This document shows positions 53,865 to 62,395 of a stretch of DNA of 64,000 nucleotides, piece after piece. The translations under genes and the position numbers were made by a program. Positions within the stretch are counted from its first letter, which is position 1; each line of letters begins with the position of its first letter. The stretch covers positions 213,761-277,760 of the forward strand of contig CAXBBL010000007.1 of the NCBI GenBank assembly GCA_963974215.1, in the 5' to 3' direction. This stretch comes from Croceimicrobium sp963974215. Its GTDB lineage: Bacteria; Bacteroidota; Bacteroidia; Flavobacteriales; Schleiferiaceae. The notes beneath the pieces are model-generated. The model was not told the origin of the DNA. It saw nothing but the letters and a program-made list of their open reading frames with translations, and made no database searches.

Positions 53865-54233
53865 ATGGTAAAATCATGTATCAGGGTTTATGCTAATCAG
53901 GCACAAATAGATGACTGTAAACAAAGCATTGAAGATGTCTCAGCGTCAGTAACACGTATTTCAAAGGCATTAAACCTTGCAGGTAATGAAGTTCGTTTAA
54001 AAATCTTATTCCTATTGGACAAAGAATCCCAAATGTGCCCTTGTGATTTAAGTGATGTACTCGGCATGACAGTACCTGCAATCTCTCAGCATTTAAAAAA
54101 ACTCAAGGAAGCGGGAATAGTGAAGTATGAAAAAATTGGACAAACAGTTTTTTATTCACTTGCAGAGTCCAATAGCCACATACTCGATCCAATATTCAAT
54201 CTATTGGCTTCAGAAAAACAACTAGCTATATGA
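53865..54233 (+). CDS. ArsR-family metalloregulator
   Basis: The 122-residue repressor has a winged HTH (CDLSDVLGMTVPAISQHLKK) with the alpha-3 metal motif SQMCPCDL, like the ELCVCDL of ArsR, plus extra N-terminal Cys5 and Cys18. It would release the twin operators when a thiophilic metal binds. Its stop overlaps the merTP start by 4 bp, so it controls its own transporter. Confidence 0.92.
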   Translation: MVKSCIRVYANQAQIDDCKQSIEDVSASVTRISKALNLAGNEVRLKILFLLDKESQMCPCDLSDVLGMTVPAISQHLKKLKEAGIVKYEKIGQTVFYSLAESNSHILDPIFNLLASEKQLAI

Positions 54234-54841
54234 AACCTAATAAATCAAAATCCTTGGCTTTAACAAGTGTCCTGACTGCCGTCAGTGCTTCACTCTGCTG
54301 TATCACACCTGTACTAGCTCTTATTGCAGGGTCTAGCGGCATAGCAGCTTCCTTTTCATGGTTAGAACCCTTTCGCCCATGGTTAATAGCAATAACACTG
54401 CTAGTTCTAGCATTTGCATGGTATCAGAAACTAAAACCTCAGTCAAAAGAAGAAATTGAATGCGCTTGTGATGATGTCGAAAAACCAAGCCTTTGGCAAT
54501 CGAAAAGATTCCTTGGCATTGTTACAGTATTTGCCGCAATTATGCTTGCATTTCCATACTATGCCGACTCGTTTTTTCCTGAGACAAAGTTTTCAAATTC
54601 CGTTGATAGAACCCTTGAATCTAACTATCAAATCTCAATTAAAGGTATGACCTGTACAGGCTGCGAAGAACACGTCAAGGTAGAAATTGGTAAGCTTCCG
54701 GGTATTACACAATTAGAAGTTTCCTATGAAGATGAGAATGCCGTAGTATCCTTTGATGAATCTCAAACGAATATTGAAGAAATTAAATCGGCAATCGGTA
54801 ATACAGGTTATAAAGTTAAATCAGTGAATAAATTAAAATGA
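54230..54841 (+). CDS. merTP: MerTP mercuric transport protein (MerT-MerP fusion)
   Basis: The 203-residue protein has MerT-like membrane segments with the vicinal Cys23-Cys24 (SLCCITPVLALIAGSSGIAAS in part), a second Cys pair in ECACDDVEKP, and a C-terminal MerP/HMA domain (GMTCTGCEEHVKVEIG) in one chain. It imports Hg(II). No merA reductase is in the window, so on its own it would raise uptake; it may act with the GDCCVxC protein. Confidence 0.88.
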   Translation: MKPNKSKSLALTSVLTAVSASLCCITPVLALIAGSSGIAASFSWLEPFRPWLIAITLLVLAFAWYQKLKPQSKEEIECACDDVEKPSLWQSKRFLGIVTVFAAIMLAFPYYADSFFPETKFSNSVDRTLESNYQISIKGMTCTGCEEHVKVEIGKLPGITQLEVSYEDENAVVSFDESQTNIEEIKSAIGNTGYKVKSVNKLK

Positions 54842-55065
54842 GCGAAATAATCCTACAATCGACAATTACTTGCCCTGAATGTGGTCACAAGAAAGAAGAA
54901 ACCATGCCTACAGACGCATGTCAATTTTTCTATGAGTGCGAGAACTGTAAAAAAGTACTGAAACCTCAACAAGGTGATTGTTGTGTTTACTGCAGTTATG
55001 GCTCAACTCCCTGTCCACCTATTCAAAATGATAATGGGAGTTCATGTTGTCAAACAAAAAAATAG
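54838..55065 (+). CDS. GDCCVxC domain protein
   Basis: The 75-residue protein has Cys pairs ITCPECGHKKEE, CENCKK and the diagnostic GDCCVYCSYGSTPCPP. This family always accompanies mer- or ars-like genes in Bacteroidota and is likely a thiophilic-metal binder. It overlaps merTP by 4 bp. Confidence 0.9.
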   Translation: MSEIILQSTITCPECGHKKEETMPTDACQFFYECENCKKVLKPQQGDCCVYCSYGSTPCPPIQNDNGSSCCQTKK

Positions 55066-55199
55066 AAAAGCAAATTTAAGTGGGTCGTTAGCACTAGGTA
55101 TTGTTTCACAAGGTCAAGCCCTGCGGGTTTTGAATAAAATCTCCACCCTTCGGGTAGTATTTGATCCAAAAACCTTGTTCACAATCCCTCCCCACATTC

Positions 55200-55240
55200 A
55201 AAGAGAGCTTTCTCTTTTCTTTTTTTCCCTTTTTTCTTTT
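55200..55240 (+). terminator. Terminator after the mercury-type operon
   Basis: AAAGAGA (55200-55206) pairs with TCTCTTT (55211-55217) and a long pyrimidine-rich, T-rich run follows. The rest of the 55066-55296 gap shows nothing else I can name. Confidence 0.6.
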
Positions 55241-55296
55241 CTCTTTTAAAAATGTCTGTGCGAAGCGCAGCGAGCATAATTCTAATGGCTTGCTAT

Positions 55297-55713
55297 ATGA
55301 AAACGCTTCTGCTAAAGACACACAGACCGACAACCACCTACACAAAACCCCATTTCTTTATACTGAATAAAGGATTGAATAGCGGTAAACCGTTGAAAGC
55401 ACCCTGCCCTAATTGCTTTGTTTGCCTCCTTAAAAAGCCAGATTTAGTTGACCAGGTGTATTGGATAGCATACGCACTTTGGAAGTCAAGACAGCTTGAA
55501 ATGTTTCTACGTGGTTCAGTGATTCCATTCATAACCATTGGAGAATACAGAAAGCATTTTCTAAGGACCATAAAGGCCGCTGAAGAGAAAGAACAACAAC
55601 TTGAAAAACTCATTCAGACCTTCAAGCTCTTAGAGATTCAAGAACAAAAAATCCATGTTTCATTAAAAATGATTGAAACCGCAAGAATGGCATTTTTTAG
55701 GGAGTTGCTATGA
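55297..55713 (+). CDS. DUF6943-like protein
   Basis: The 138-residue protein begins at 55297 (MKTLLLKTHRPTTTYTK) and has FILNKGLNSGKPLKAPCPNC, RGSVIPFITIGEY and a C-terminal coiled-coil. I associate this pattern with DUF6943, found in Bacteroidota mobile elements; the number is from memory. Function is unknown. The longer frame to 55252 adds low-quality sequence. Confidence 0.7.
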   Translation: MKTLLLKTHRPTTTYTKPHFFILNKGLNSGKPLKAPCPNCFVCLLKKPDLVDQVYWIAYALWKSRQLEMFLRGSVIPFITIGEYRKHFLRTIKAAEEKEQQLEKLIQTFKLLEIQEQKIHVSLKMIETARMAFFRELL

Positions 55714-55889
55714 CCTGTATTCCCTTTTGTCATAGGCGATTAAGCAAACCGAAGCAAGAAAGAGCTAAGAAACCGAAAGAAACCACTTTGCCTAATTATT
55801 GACGTAATCTTGGTGGAAAGTGACAAGGCCGTGCCAAGTCCGAGTCAAGTCCAAGTAACTAATGTTTAACCCCTAAAAATTTAAAGATC

Positions 55890-56528
55890 ATGGGTAAAAT
55901 TTCACAAGGTGTCTTAGGCGGCTTCTCCGGCAAGGTCGGAAATGTCGTAGGTGGTACATGGAAAGGTATTGATTACATGAGAATCAAGCCTGCCAACGTA
56001 TCGAATCCAAGAACTGCAGGTCAAGTTGACCAACGTTCTAAATTCTCAACTACTCTTAAATTCTTGCAGTCAATGACTGACTTCTTGAGAGTAGGTTTCA
56101 AGTTGTATGCAAACAAGATGACGCAGTTCAACGCTGCAATGTCTTACAACTTGAACAACGCAATCACGGGATCATATCCCAACTTCACCATTGACTACGC
56201 CAATGCGCTCGTTAGTCGTGGTGGATTAGTAGGAGCAGCAAACGCAGCTGTTAGTTCTTCAGGTGGATTGGTTGAGTTCACATGGGACGACAACACAGGC
56301 AGCGGAAACGCTCAGGCGACTGACAAGGCGTTGCTAGTTGTTTACAACCCTGCAAAGGACGAATCAATTTATGATTCCGCAGGAGCTGTAAGAAGTGCCA
56401 CTTCTCAGAACTTAGGAATGCCTGCAAGCTATGTAGGTGATGATGTAGAAGCCTTCATTGGTTTCTTATCAGAAGATGGTAAAGAAGTCGCTAACAGCGT
56501 TTATATCGGTTCTGTAACAGTTGCTTAA
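55890..56528 (+). CDS. DUF6266 protein at the island's right end
   Basis: The 212-residue protein starts MGKISQGVLGGFSGKVGNVV, then GTWKGIDYMRIKPANV, the DUF6266 hallmark, and ends with beta-rich Gly/Ala/Asn/Ser repeats. No signal peptide is seen. Codon choice is more biased to C-ending codons (AAC, ATC, TTC) than the neighbours, which suggests high expression. DUF6266 proteins are frequent, often in tandem, in Bacteroidota; function unknown. A strong terminator follows. Confidence 0.85.
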   Translation: MGKISQGVLGGFSGKVGNVVGGTWKGIDYMRIKPANVSNPRTAGQVDQRSKFSTTLKFLQSMTDFLRVGFKLYANKMTQFNAAMSYNLNNAITGSYPNFTIDYANALVSRGGLVGAANAAVSSSGGLVEFTWDDNTGSGNAQATDKALLVVYNPAKDESIYDSAGAVRSATSQNLGMPASYVGDDVEAFIGFLSEDGKEVANSVYIGSVTVA

Positions 56529-56548
56529 TAGCAATTGGTTCTCTCTCG

Positions 56549-56579
56549 AAAACCGCTCTAATTCTAGGGCGGTTTTTTT
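56549..56579 (+). terminator. Terminator after DUF6266
   Basis: AAAACCGC (56549-56556) pairs with GCGGTTTT (56569-56576) and the T run continues to 56579. It is the last structure before the inferred attR. Confidence 0.85.
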
Positions 56580-56641
56580 ATTCCCTTACCTTTGTGTTTG
56601 CACTTGTTTAGCGGTTAATTAGCTCTATTTCAGGACTTTTT

Positions 56642-56654
56642 GTTACTGATTTGT
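56642..56654. other. Candidate attR core
   Basis: GTTACTGATTTGT, identical to 22342-22354. It lies beyond the terminator of the last island gene and before host-type repeats resume. The expected empty site would join the mnmE side to the sequence after 56654. Confidence 0.65.
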
Positions 56655-56732
56655 ACCTAGAAGCACATAACTAACTGATGATCAATAGTGCTTTAGATAT
56701 TGTATCGGAAAGTAAACTTCTTTATAGGTCAT

Positions 56733-56823
56733 TTTGGGCCTTACCCTCCGGGTCGCGCTTTACGCTGCAATCTTTGCCCGGCTTCGCCGCAAAGTATTTC
56801 CGCTGCAATCGCTAAGGCGGGGA
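56733..56823. repeat. Repeat B, copy 1
   Basis: A 91-bp GC-rich unit: TGGGCCTTACCC, then TCGCGCTTTACGCTGCAA, a variable hairpin (CTTTGC/GCAAAG), CCGCTGCAATCGCTAAGGCG. Its outer parts are shared with 58614 and 63764, while the inner stem has a different sequence that still pairs. Confidence 0.8.
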
Positions 56824-56856
56824 TTCTTGCTAAGTTGGCAAATGTATCTTACAAAC

Positions 56857-56945
56857 TGCGTTCGATCTGAAATTGAGCTTGAGACCTCATCTTAAAAGCA
56901 GCTTTCCGCAACTTAGCCCTCTACAGCTAGACGATCGAATTCAGG
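56857..56945. repeat. Decayed relative of repeat A
   Basis: TTCGATCTGAAATTGAGC resembles the repeat A end and CTTAAAAGCAGCTTTCCGCA and CTTAGCCCT match its inner part with several changes. The rest of the 56529-57231 gap shows nothing I can name. Confidence 0.5.
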
Positions 56946-57231
56946 ATACTAATTCAGCCACCATCTAGACAGCTTTGCAGTCTCACCTAGCCATCTGTCT
57001 TAAATTTCTGCAATTTTGTCTTAATCCCGCCTTCTGCATGCTTATCGCGGTTAAAGCAGTATTTAAAACACAAAGCATAATCCCTTATCCCCTGATTAAA
57101 TGCTTCAATCTTCTCGCCCTTGGCAAGTTGAATACATTATATTTAACAGGAATTGTTGTAAGATTACCCACCGCGAAATCTCACATTAAAACGGCCATAG
57201 GGCTAGCCCATTTTTAATTTTAAATTCATAA

Positions 57232-58581
57232 ATGAATCAGAATAAAGAAGAAAACTATTCATCTCTCAGTTATATTCAACACACCGCGAGTCGTTTTCTC
57301 GACCATGAAACTATTGGCGGTTTACTCTTAATCTTTGCTACCATTTTCGCTTTAATACTGGGCAATTCGCACTGGGCTGAAGCCTATCATCACTATCTAC
57401 AAGACGAATTTTTATTCCGATTAACCGATCACTTCACCTTTGGGTTAAGCGTAGAAGAATGGATTAATGATGGCTTAATGGCCATCTTCTTTCTCGTAGC
57501 GGGCTTAGAGCTCAAACGCGAAATGATGGTCGGTGAATTAACCTCCCTAAAAAAAGCCTCTATGCCCCTTTTGGCAGCTTTTGGGGGTATGATAGTTCCC
57601 GCCTTAATATTCGCTAGTTTAAACGCCTATACCAATACTAGTGGTGGTTGGGGAATCCCCATGGCCACCGACATTGCCTATTCTCTTGGTATTATTGGTT
57701 TATTGGGAAAAAGAATCCCTGCGCAGTTGAAAATCTTTTTAGTGGCCCTTGCCATCGCCGACGATTTAGGAGCGATCTTAGTAATTGCCCTCTTTTACAG
57801 TCACGAGATTAGTACTGCATTTTTAGGTTCCGGATTGGGTATATTCGCTCTATTACTATTTTGTAATCGTTTGGGGCTTAAAAATCTGACTTGGTATATT
57901 TTCGGAGGAATTATCATGTGGTATTTCTTTTTAAACTCAGGTATCCACCCCACTATTGCCGGTGTACTTTTCGCCATAACCATCCCGGTAAAACCAAAAT
58001 TAGATAGTAAATTATTAGCCCAACGTACCGCTATTAATATAGAGAAGCTTGAGAAAACAGATATCGAAAACCGTGATCCCATGGAAGATCGAAGGCAACG
58101 AAAAATACTTAGATCCATTAAAAGAGATACTGAAAACTCCCGGCCTCCGCTGTTAAAATTAGAGAATTCCCTCATTAACTTCAATGCCTTTGTTATCATC
58201 CCTATTTTTGCCATCGCCAATGCGGGTGTAAAACTCGATGTTAGTCTGAGTGAAGTGCTGGGTAGCTCTTTAGGTTTAGGCATTCTACTTGGTCTGGCAG
58301 CAGGGAAAGCCATCGGCATTAGCCTCTTTTCTTTCCTCGGAGTAAAACTCGGAATCTCAGAATTGCACCCTACTCTACGCTGGAAGCAAATAATAGGAAT
58401 GGGGATGATTGCCGGTATCGGTTTCACCATGTCGCTCTTCGTTACCAACCTCGCTTTTACCGATCCCGAGTTAATTAAAATATCAAAAATAAGCATCCTT
58501 TTAGCCTCCCTTATAGCAGCTTTACTGGGTATTTTAATATTAATTATCACCAAAAGTAAATCCAAGGAAGAGCCTCAATAA
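57232..58581 (+). CDS. nhaA: Na+/H+ antiporter NhaA
   Basis: The 449-residue membrane antiporter has the NhaA core: GLLLIFATIFALILGNS, NDGLMAIFFLVAGLELKRE, and the substrate pair in ALAIADDLGAILVIAL (adjacent Asp residues, the Na+/H+ site). The C-terminal half includes a charged loop (about 275-305) longer than in E. coli NhaA. It exports sodium for pH and salt balance, fitting a marine life. It is single and lies just right of the island. Confidence 0.95.
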   Translation: MNQNKEENYSSLSYIQHTASRFLDHETIGGLLLIFATIFALILGNSHWAEAYHHYLQDEFLFRLTDHFTFGLSVEEWINDGLMAIFFLVAGLELKREMMVGELTSLKKASMPLLAAFGGMIVPALIFASLNAYTNTSGGWGIPMATDIAYSLGIIGLLGKRIPAQLKIFLVALAIADDLGAILVIALFYSHEISTAFLGSGLGIFALLLFCNRLGLKNLTWYIFGGIIMWYFFLNSGIHPTIAGVLFAITIPVKPKLDSKLLAQRTAINIEKLEKTDIENRDPMEDRRQRKILRSIKRDTENSRPPLLKLENSLINFNAFVIIPIFAIANAGVKLDVSLSEVLGSSLGLGILLGLAAGKAIGISLFSFLGVKLGISELHPTLRWKQIIGMGMIAGIGFTMSLFVTNLAFTDPELIKISKISILLASLIAALLGILILIITKSKSKEEPQ

Positions 58582-58613
58582 AAACAAGTATGTCTTAGCT
58601 AGAGCATCTAGAT

Positions 58614-58706
58614 TTTTGGGCCTTCCCCTCCAGGTCGCGCTTTACGCTGCAAGTCCTCGCTCGTACCTCGCTGTGGACTTTCCGCTGCAATGGCTAAGGC
58701 GGGGCC
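58614..58706. repeat. Repeat B, copy 2
   Basis: About 93 bp with the same outer parts as the 56733 copy and an inner hairpin of a different sequence: AAGTCC pairing with GGACTT. It fills much of the 58582-58787 gap. Confidence 0.8.
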
Positions 58707-58787
58707 TCAGTCAATTCTAAAACACTTATTTTTAAAACCCAATAAGAAGCTAACAACTAGCGTTTTTAAACAACCAATTTTGCAACT

Positions 58788-59735
58788 ATGGCCTGTAATC
58801 CGAGAATTTTCAGCCTTATTCCTTCTCGCCTATATTCCTCCATTGGAATCTTATTACTCGCTTCACAGGGGGCCTTGGCACAATACAGTTTGCCCAAATT
58901 GTCAGTCTTAGTCGAAAATGGTATCCGCAGCATTCACCTTACTAAAGTAGCGCTGCGCTTAGAAAACAAATTAAATAAGGATTTAACTTCAGACTCCGTC
59001 GATCACACGCCACTTCATCTAAATACCTTTTTTATAAGCCCGCAAGGCTGGATCGATTCTATTTACTATTACCCTACAGCCACCGGTTATGATAAAAAGG
59101 GTATTTACAACCGAAACCCAGATGGTACTTTGTTTGAAACAAAAGTCATCACTGCCGCTGGAATTATTGAGTCACGCTCTCTTGTGGAAAAAACCTCCAG
59201 CAACGAATGGTATTTACGGCGCTGGGAACATGGACAATTAATCATGGAAATGCGCAGCACGGCCGATAGTATAACTTACCTAAGCATCCAACATCATTCT
59301 TGGCAACCTAAGCACCTTTATAGCATGGAGTCTTTTGATTTGGAGAGAGATCTTAAAAGTGAAACTTGGTATGAAGGTGAAGAAATAAGAAGCCAAAAAA
59401 ACTATCAATGGATAAGTGAAAATGGGGTTCCTGTGAGCTTTCGCTATACCAGTTTCCGAAGAGCGGAAGGAACAAAGCCTGAAGAAAATGAAAGAGCAGA
59501 ATTTCCGATAGATGAAGCAGGAAATGCCATTAACGAGCGCAACGGTACCATTTTCGATCCCTTCAGGAACGAAAATTTCTACTCCCGACACCAGCGATTC
59601 ACGGGTATTAGCAATCCTTTCCAAAACTATTTTACCGAAGATAGCCTTGTGAAAAAGCAAGAGATTTCAGAAGTATTTACTTTTGATGGCACCATGATGA
59701 TTTACGAATATGTAATGGACTACAGCGGAGATTAG
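58788..59735 (+). CDS. Exported protein of unknown function
   Basis: The 315-residue protein seems to have a long N-region and signal (RLYSSIGILLLASQGALAQ). The rest is beta-rich, with Tyr-, Trp- and Ser-rich repeats such as YYYPTATGYDKKGIYN and FDGTMMIYEYVMDYSGD; no known motif. It may be a periplasmic or surface-exposed protein. There is no clear family from memory. It is followed by the membrane gene at 59770. Confidence 0.7.
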   Translation: MACNPRIFSLIPSRLYSSIGILLLASQGALAQYSLPKLSVLVENGIRSIHLTKVALRLENKLNKDLTSDSVDHTPLHLNTFFISPQGWIDSIYYYPTATGYDKKGIYNRNPDGTLFETKVITAAGIIESRSLVEKTSSNEWYLRRWEHGQLIMEMRSTADSITYLSIQHHSWQPKHLYSMESFDLERDLKSETWYEGEEIRSQKNYQWISENGVPVSFRYTSFRRAEGTKPEENERAEFPIDEAGNAINERNGTIFDPFRNENFYSRHQRFTGISNPFQNYFTEDSLVKKQEISEVFTFDGTMMIYEYVMDYSGD

Positions 59736-59769
59736 AAGGACAAATTTTAGCAAGCCATATAATTTAGAC

Positions 59770-60435
59770 TTGAAACACAGATTCTACGCTAAAAATAAAA
59801 GAGAACAAACTAAGCTGCAAATTCTAATCGCTGCAGCGGCAATTGTATTTGTAATTCTAGCCATAGTGTTAGCCTGGATTAGTAAAATCTATTTACTTGC
59901 TGCCTTTATTCCCTTTTTAGTATTAAGCATTATTGCTCCTTTCTTCGATGTGCCAACTCTTAAGAAAAGTGGAAAATTAGTTTACCGCTCTTTGCTCTTT
60001 ATTACCGAAAAGCCCGAAAATGGCGTGCTTAAAATTCACGGAGGAACTTTATTCGACTATGTGTTCGTGCTAGATAGAAATCTAAATGGCAAACAAAGAA
60101 ACAATTTCATTATTCAACAGTATATTGAGGGATTGTTAGTTCTCATAGAAGAGCACGAAAACAAGAATCTTGACAATCTTACCTTACGCGGCACTAGCTA
60201 TATCATTAACGAAAGAACGGCGCAACGCATTGGGTTTAATGTTGTTAAATCTGACTCTGTTCAGCAAATAATCTTAGTTTTAAATTACTTCAATATTCTT
60301 CTTAGCCATTCTTTTGCTAAAAATCAACTCTCCTTCCCTAAATTGAGCGCATCAAAAACATTTGAAACAAAACTAGACGATCTCGCTCAGCGCAAAACAT
60401 ACTTAAACCAGCTAAATAGTCGTCTTAAAAAATAA
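59770..60435 (+). CDS. Membrane-anchored protein of unknown function
   Basis: The 221-residue protein starts at a TTG (reads MKHRFYAKNKREQ); there is no in-frame ATG close by. It has two adjacent membrane segments (about 18-40 and 42-58), then a cytoplasmic domain with ENGVLKIHGGTLFDYVFV and helices. The 34-bp gap to the previous gene and 23 bp to the cyclase gene suggest a transcription unit. Function unknown. Confidence 0.65.
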   Translation: MKHRFYAKNKREQTKLQILIAAAAIVFVILAIVLAWISKIYLLAAFIPFLVLSIIAPFFDVPTLKKSGKLVYRSLLFITEKPENGVLKIHGGTLFDYVFVLDRNLNGKQRNNFIIQQYIEGLLVLIEEHENKNLDNLTLRGTSYIINERTAQRIGFNVVKSDSVQQIILVLNYFNILLSHSFAKNQLSFPKLSASKTFETKLDDLAQRKTYLNQLNSRLKK

Positions 60436-60458
60436 GCGGTAATTTGAAATAGAAAATA

Positions 60459-62387
60459 ATGATAAAAATCCTATCTTCCTTTTTACTCGTATTTGCCAGC
60501 CTTATAAGCCAAGGTCAAAGCAACCTGGATTCACTTTATCGCATTTGGGATGACGAAACTCAAACTGACTCCCTTCGACTACAAGCTTACAAAACATACA
60601 TCTGGGACGGTTTCCTTTATTCACAGCCAGATAGTGCTTATTTATTAAGCAAAGCCATGATTCATTTTGGCGAAAAAAACAAGTACCCTAAAGCAGTAAA
60701 TCAGGCCTATACCCTACAAAGCATTGCTTACGACTTACAGGGAAATTTTGAAAAAGCTATGGAACTTGCTGAAAAATCCATCCAAGCGAATAAAGCCATC
60801 GGCAATAAAGCAGGAGTTTCTGAAGCAGAAATTGTAATAGGTGTTACCTTAGAAGAACAAGGCATTTATCCCGCGGCATTAGAACATTACAATAAGGCAC
60901 TTGCTATAGACGAGGAGATTAATAACCGAGAAGGAATGGCTATGAGCCTCAACAATATTGGTAATATTTTCAATAATCAGGGAGATAACACCCGTGCTTT
61001 AGAAAGTTACCAGAAAGCCTTAGCTATCGATGAGGAGCTTGGTATTAACCAAGGCATTGCTGTAGAGCTAGGAAACATTGGTGGTATTTACCTAGAACAA
61101 GGTCTTTCTGAAAAAGCATTAGAAAATTTTGAAAGAGGCTTGCAAATTCAAATAAAGATTGATGATCATTATGGCATTTCTAGTTCATACATAAGTATTG
61201 GAAAAGTCCATCAAACTGAAGGTAACTACCCCCTCGCCTTAAGCTATTTTGAAAAGGCTTTAGCCTTAGCCCAAGAAGTAGGAGTACTGCAAGAAGTGGC
61301 TAGTTATCAGAACATTATAGGTCAAGTCTATATGGAGCAAGGCAAATATCATATTGCCTTGGAATACTGCCTAAAAGCATATCCCATCGCTAAAGAGGTG
61401 GGTGCATTAGTCGTTCAGTTATCATCCTGTAAGTGCCTCTATTATTCGTATAAAAAATTAGGTAATGAGACCAAGGCCCTTTCTTTTTTAGAACAAATTC
61501 TTAAATTAAATGACAGCATATTTAATGAGGAAAATACGCGCAAATTAACTCAAGTGCAAATGCAATTTGATTTTGCGAAAAAAGAGGCCACTAACCAAGC
61601 GGAGCAGGATAAAAAAGATGCCATTGCCCAAAAAGAACTACAACGCCAAAAACTGGTGCGAAATGGTTTTATCATGGGCTTTTCCATAGTCCTACTTTTT
61701 GCAGGAGTGTTTTTAACGCAGCGAAACCGCATCGGTAAAGAAAAACAACGCAGCGAAGAGCTACTTCTCAATATTTTACCAGAAGAAACAGCCCAAGAGC
61801 TGAAGGAAAAAGGCCATGCTGATGCTAAACATATTGACCAAGTAACGGTCCTATTTACCGACTTCAAAGGCTTTACCGCGATGAGCGAAAAGCTCAGCCC
61901 TGAAGAATTAGTCAACGATCTACATCTTTGCTTTTCGCTCTTCGATGAAATTTGTGAGAAGTATGGCGTAGAAAAAATCAAAACCATTGGTGATGCGTAC
62001 ATGGCGGCAGGTGGTTTGCCTTCTCCCAATCAAACGCATGCCCAAGATGTTGTAAAAGCTGCCTTAGAAATGGTTGAAGCTGTGGAAAGCGGAAAAGTCA
62101 AAAAAATAACGGAAAACCTGCCCTTTTTTGAAATAAGAATTGGGATTCACACCGGTCCTGTTGTCTCTGGCATCGTGGGAGTTAAAAAGTTTCAATACGA
62201 CATTTGGGGGGATACCGTAAATACGGCTAGTCGCATGGAAAGCTCTGGTGAAGTAGGAAAAGTAAACATCAGTCAAGCCACTTATGAGCTAATAAAAAAT
62301 GATTCAGATTTCAAATTTCAGAACCGAGGCAAGATTAAAGCCAAAGGCAAAGGAGAAATAGAGATGTATTTTGCGGCTAAAGCATAG
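60459..62387 (+). CDS. TPR-sensor adenylate cyclase, class III
   Basis: The 642-residue protein has a signal peptide (MIKILSSFLLVFASLISQGQ), about eight TPR units outside the cytoplasm (NNIGNIFNNQGDNTRALESY and relatives), a membrane span (GFIMGFSIVLLFAGVFL, about 401-417) and a class III cyclase domain. The metal-binding FTDFKGFTAM, the base-specifying Lys in IKTIGDAYMAAGG, the Asp in DIWGDTVNTASRM and the catalytic Asn and Arg are all present. Lys plus Asp points to ATP rather than GTP. It presumably senses a periplasmic partner through the TPRs and makes cAMP inside. Confidence 0.93.
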   Translation: MIKILSSFLLVFASLISQGQSNLDSLYRIWDDETQTDSLRLQAYKTYIWDGFLYSQPDSAYLLSKAMIHFGEKNKYPKAVNQAYTLQSIAYDLQGNFEKAMELAEKSIQANKAIGNKAGVSEAEIVIGVTLEEQGIYPAALEHYNKALAIDEEINNREGMAMSLNNIGNIFNNQGDNTRALESYQKALAIDEELGINQGIAVELGNIGGIYLEQGLSEKALENFERGLQIQIKIDDHYGISSSYISIGKVHQTEGNYPLALSYFEKALALAQEVGVLQEVASYQNIIGQVYMEQGKYHIALEYCLKAYPIAKEVGALVVQLSSCKCLYYSYKKLGNETKALSFLEQILKLNDSIFNEENTRKLTQVQMQFDFAKKEATNQAEQDKKDAIAQKELQRQKLVRNGFIMGFSIVLLFAGVFLTQRNRIGKEKQRSEELLLNILPEETAQELKEKGHADAKHIDQVTVLFTDFKGFTAMSEKLSPEELVNDLHLCFSLFDEICEKYGVEKIKTIGDAYMAAGGLPSPNQTHAQDVVKAALEMVEAVESGKVKKITENLPFFEIRIGIHTGPVVSGIVGVKKFQYDIWGDTVNTASRMESSGEVGKVNISQATYELIKNDSDFKFQNRGKIKAKGKGEIEMYFAAKA

Positions 62388-62395
62388 CGCGCGCC

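Larger units (their letters stand above)
22342..56654. mobile_element. Integrated island with integrase, Argonaute block and metal-resistance cargo
   Basis: The 34.3-kb segment is bounded by the direct repeat GTTACTGATTTGT, present at 22342-22354 and 56642-56654. Just inside the left end are a zinc-ribbon/HTH gene and a tyrosine integrase. The gene content is accessory throughout: mobility and replication-like genes, toxin-antitoxin, Argonaute, copper, TonB/Fur and mercury-type cassettes. The host repeats A and B occur on both sides but I did not find them inside. No relaxase, coupling protein or T4SS gene is visible, so the island is not self-transmissible as seen; it may be mobilised in trans or be a remnant of a larger conjugative element. 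Confidence 0.75.

Noticed and set aside
22342..56654. CRISPR array or tRNA gene as guide source or target for the island
   Set aside because: No regular repeat-spacer array and no cloverleaf-like sequence was seen at either end or inside.
56975..57217. 80-codon open frame before nhaA
   Set aside because: No family features and it sits in the nhaA upstream region after a decayed repeat.
57801..58565. 254-codon open frame opposite nhaA
   Set aside because: Antisense shadow of a clear nhaA gene; rich in Pro, Ser and Met with no motif.
61550..62029. 159-codon open frame opposite the cyclase gene
   Set aside because: Antisense to the conserved catalytic domain; Ser/Phe-rich shadow composition.
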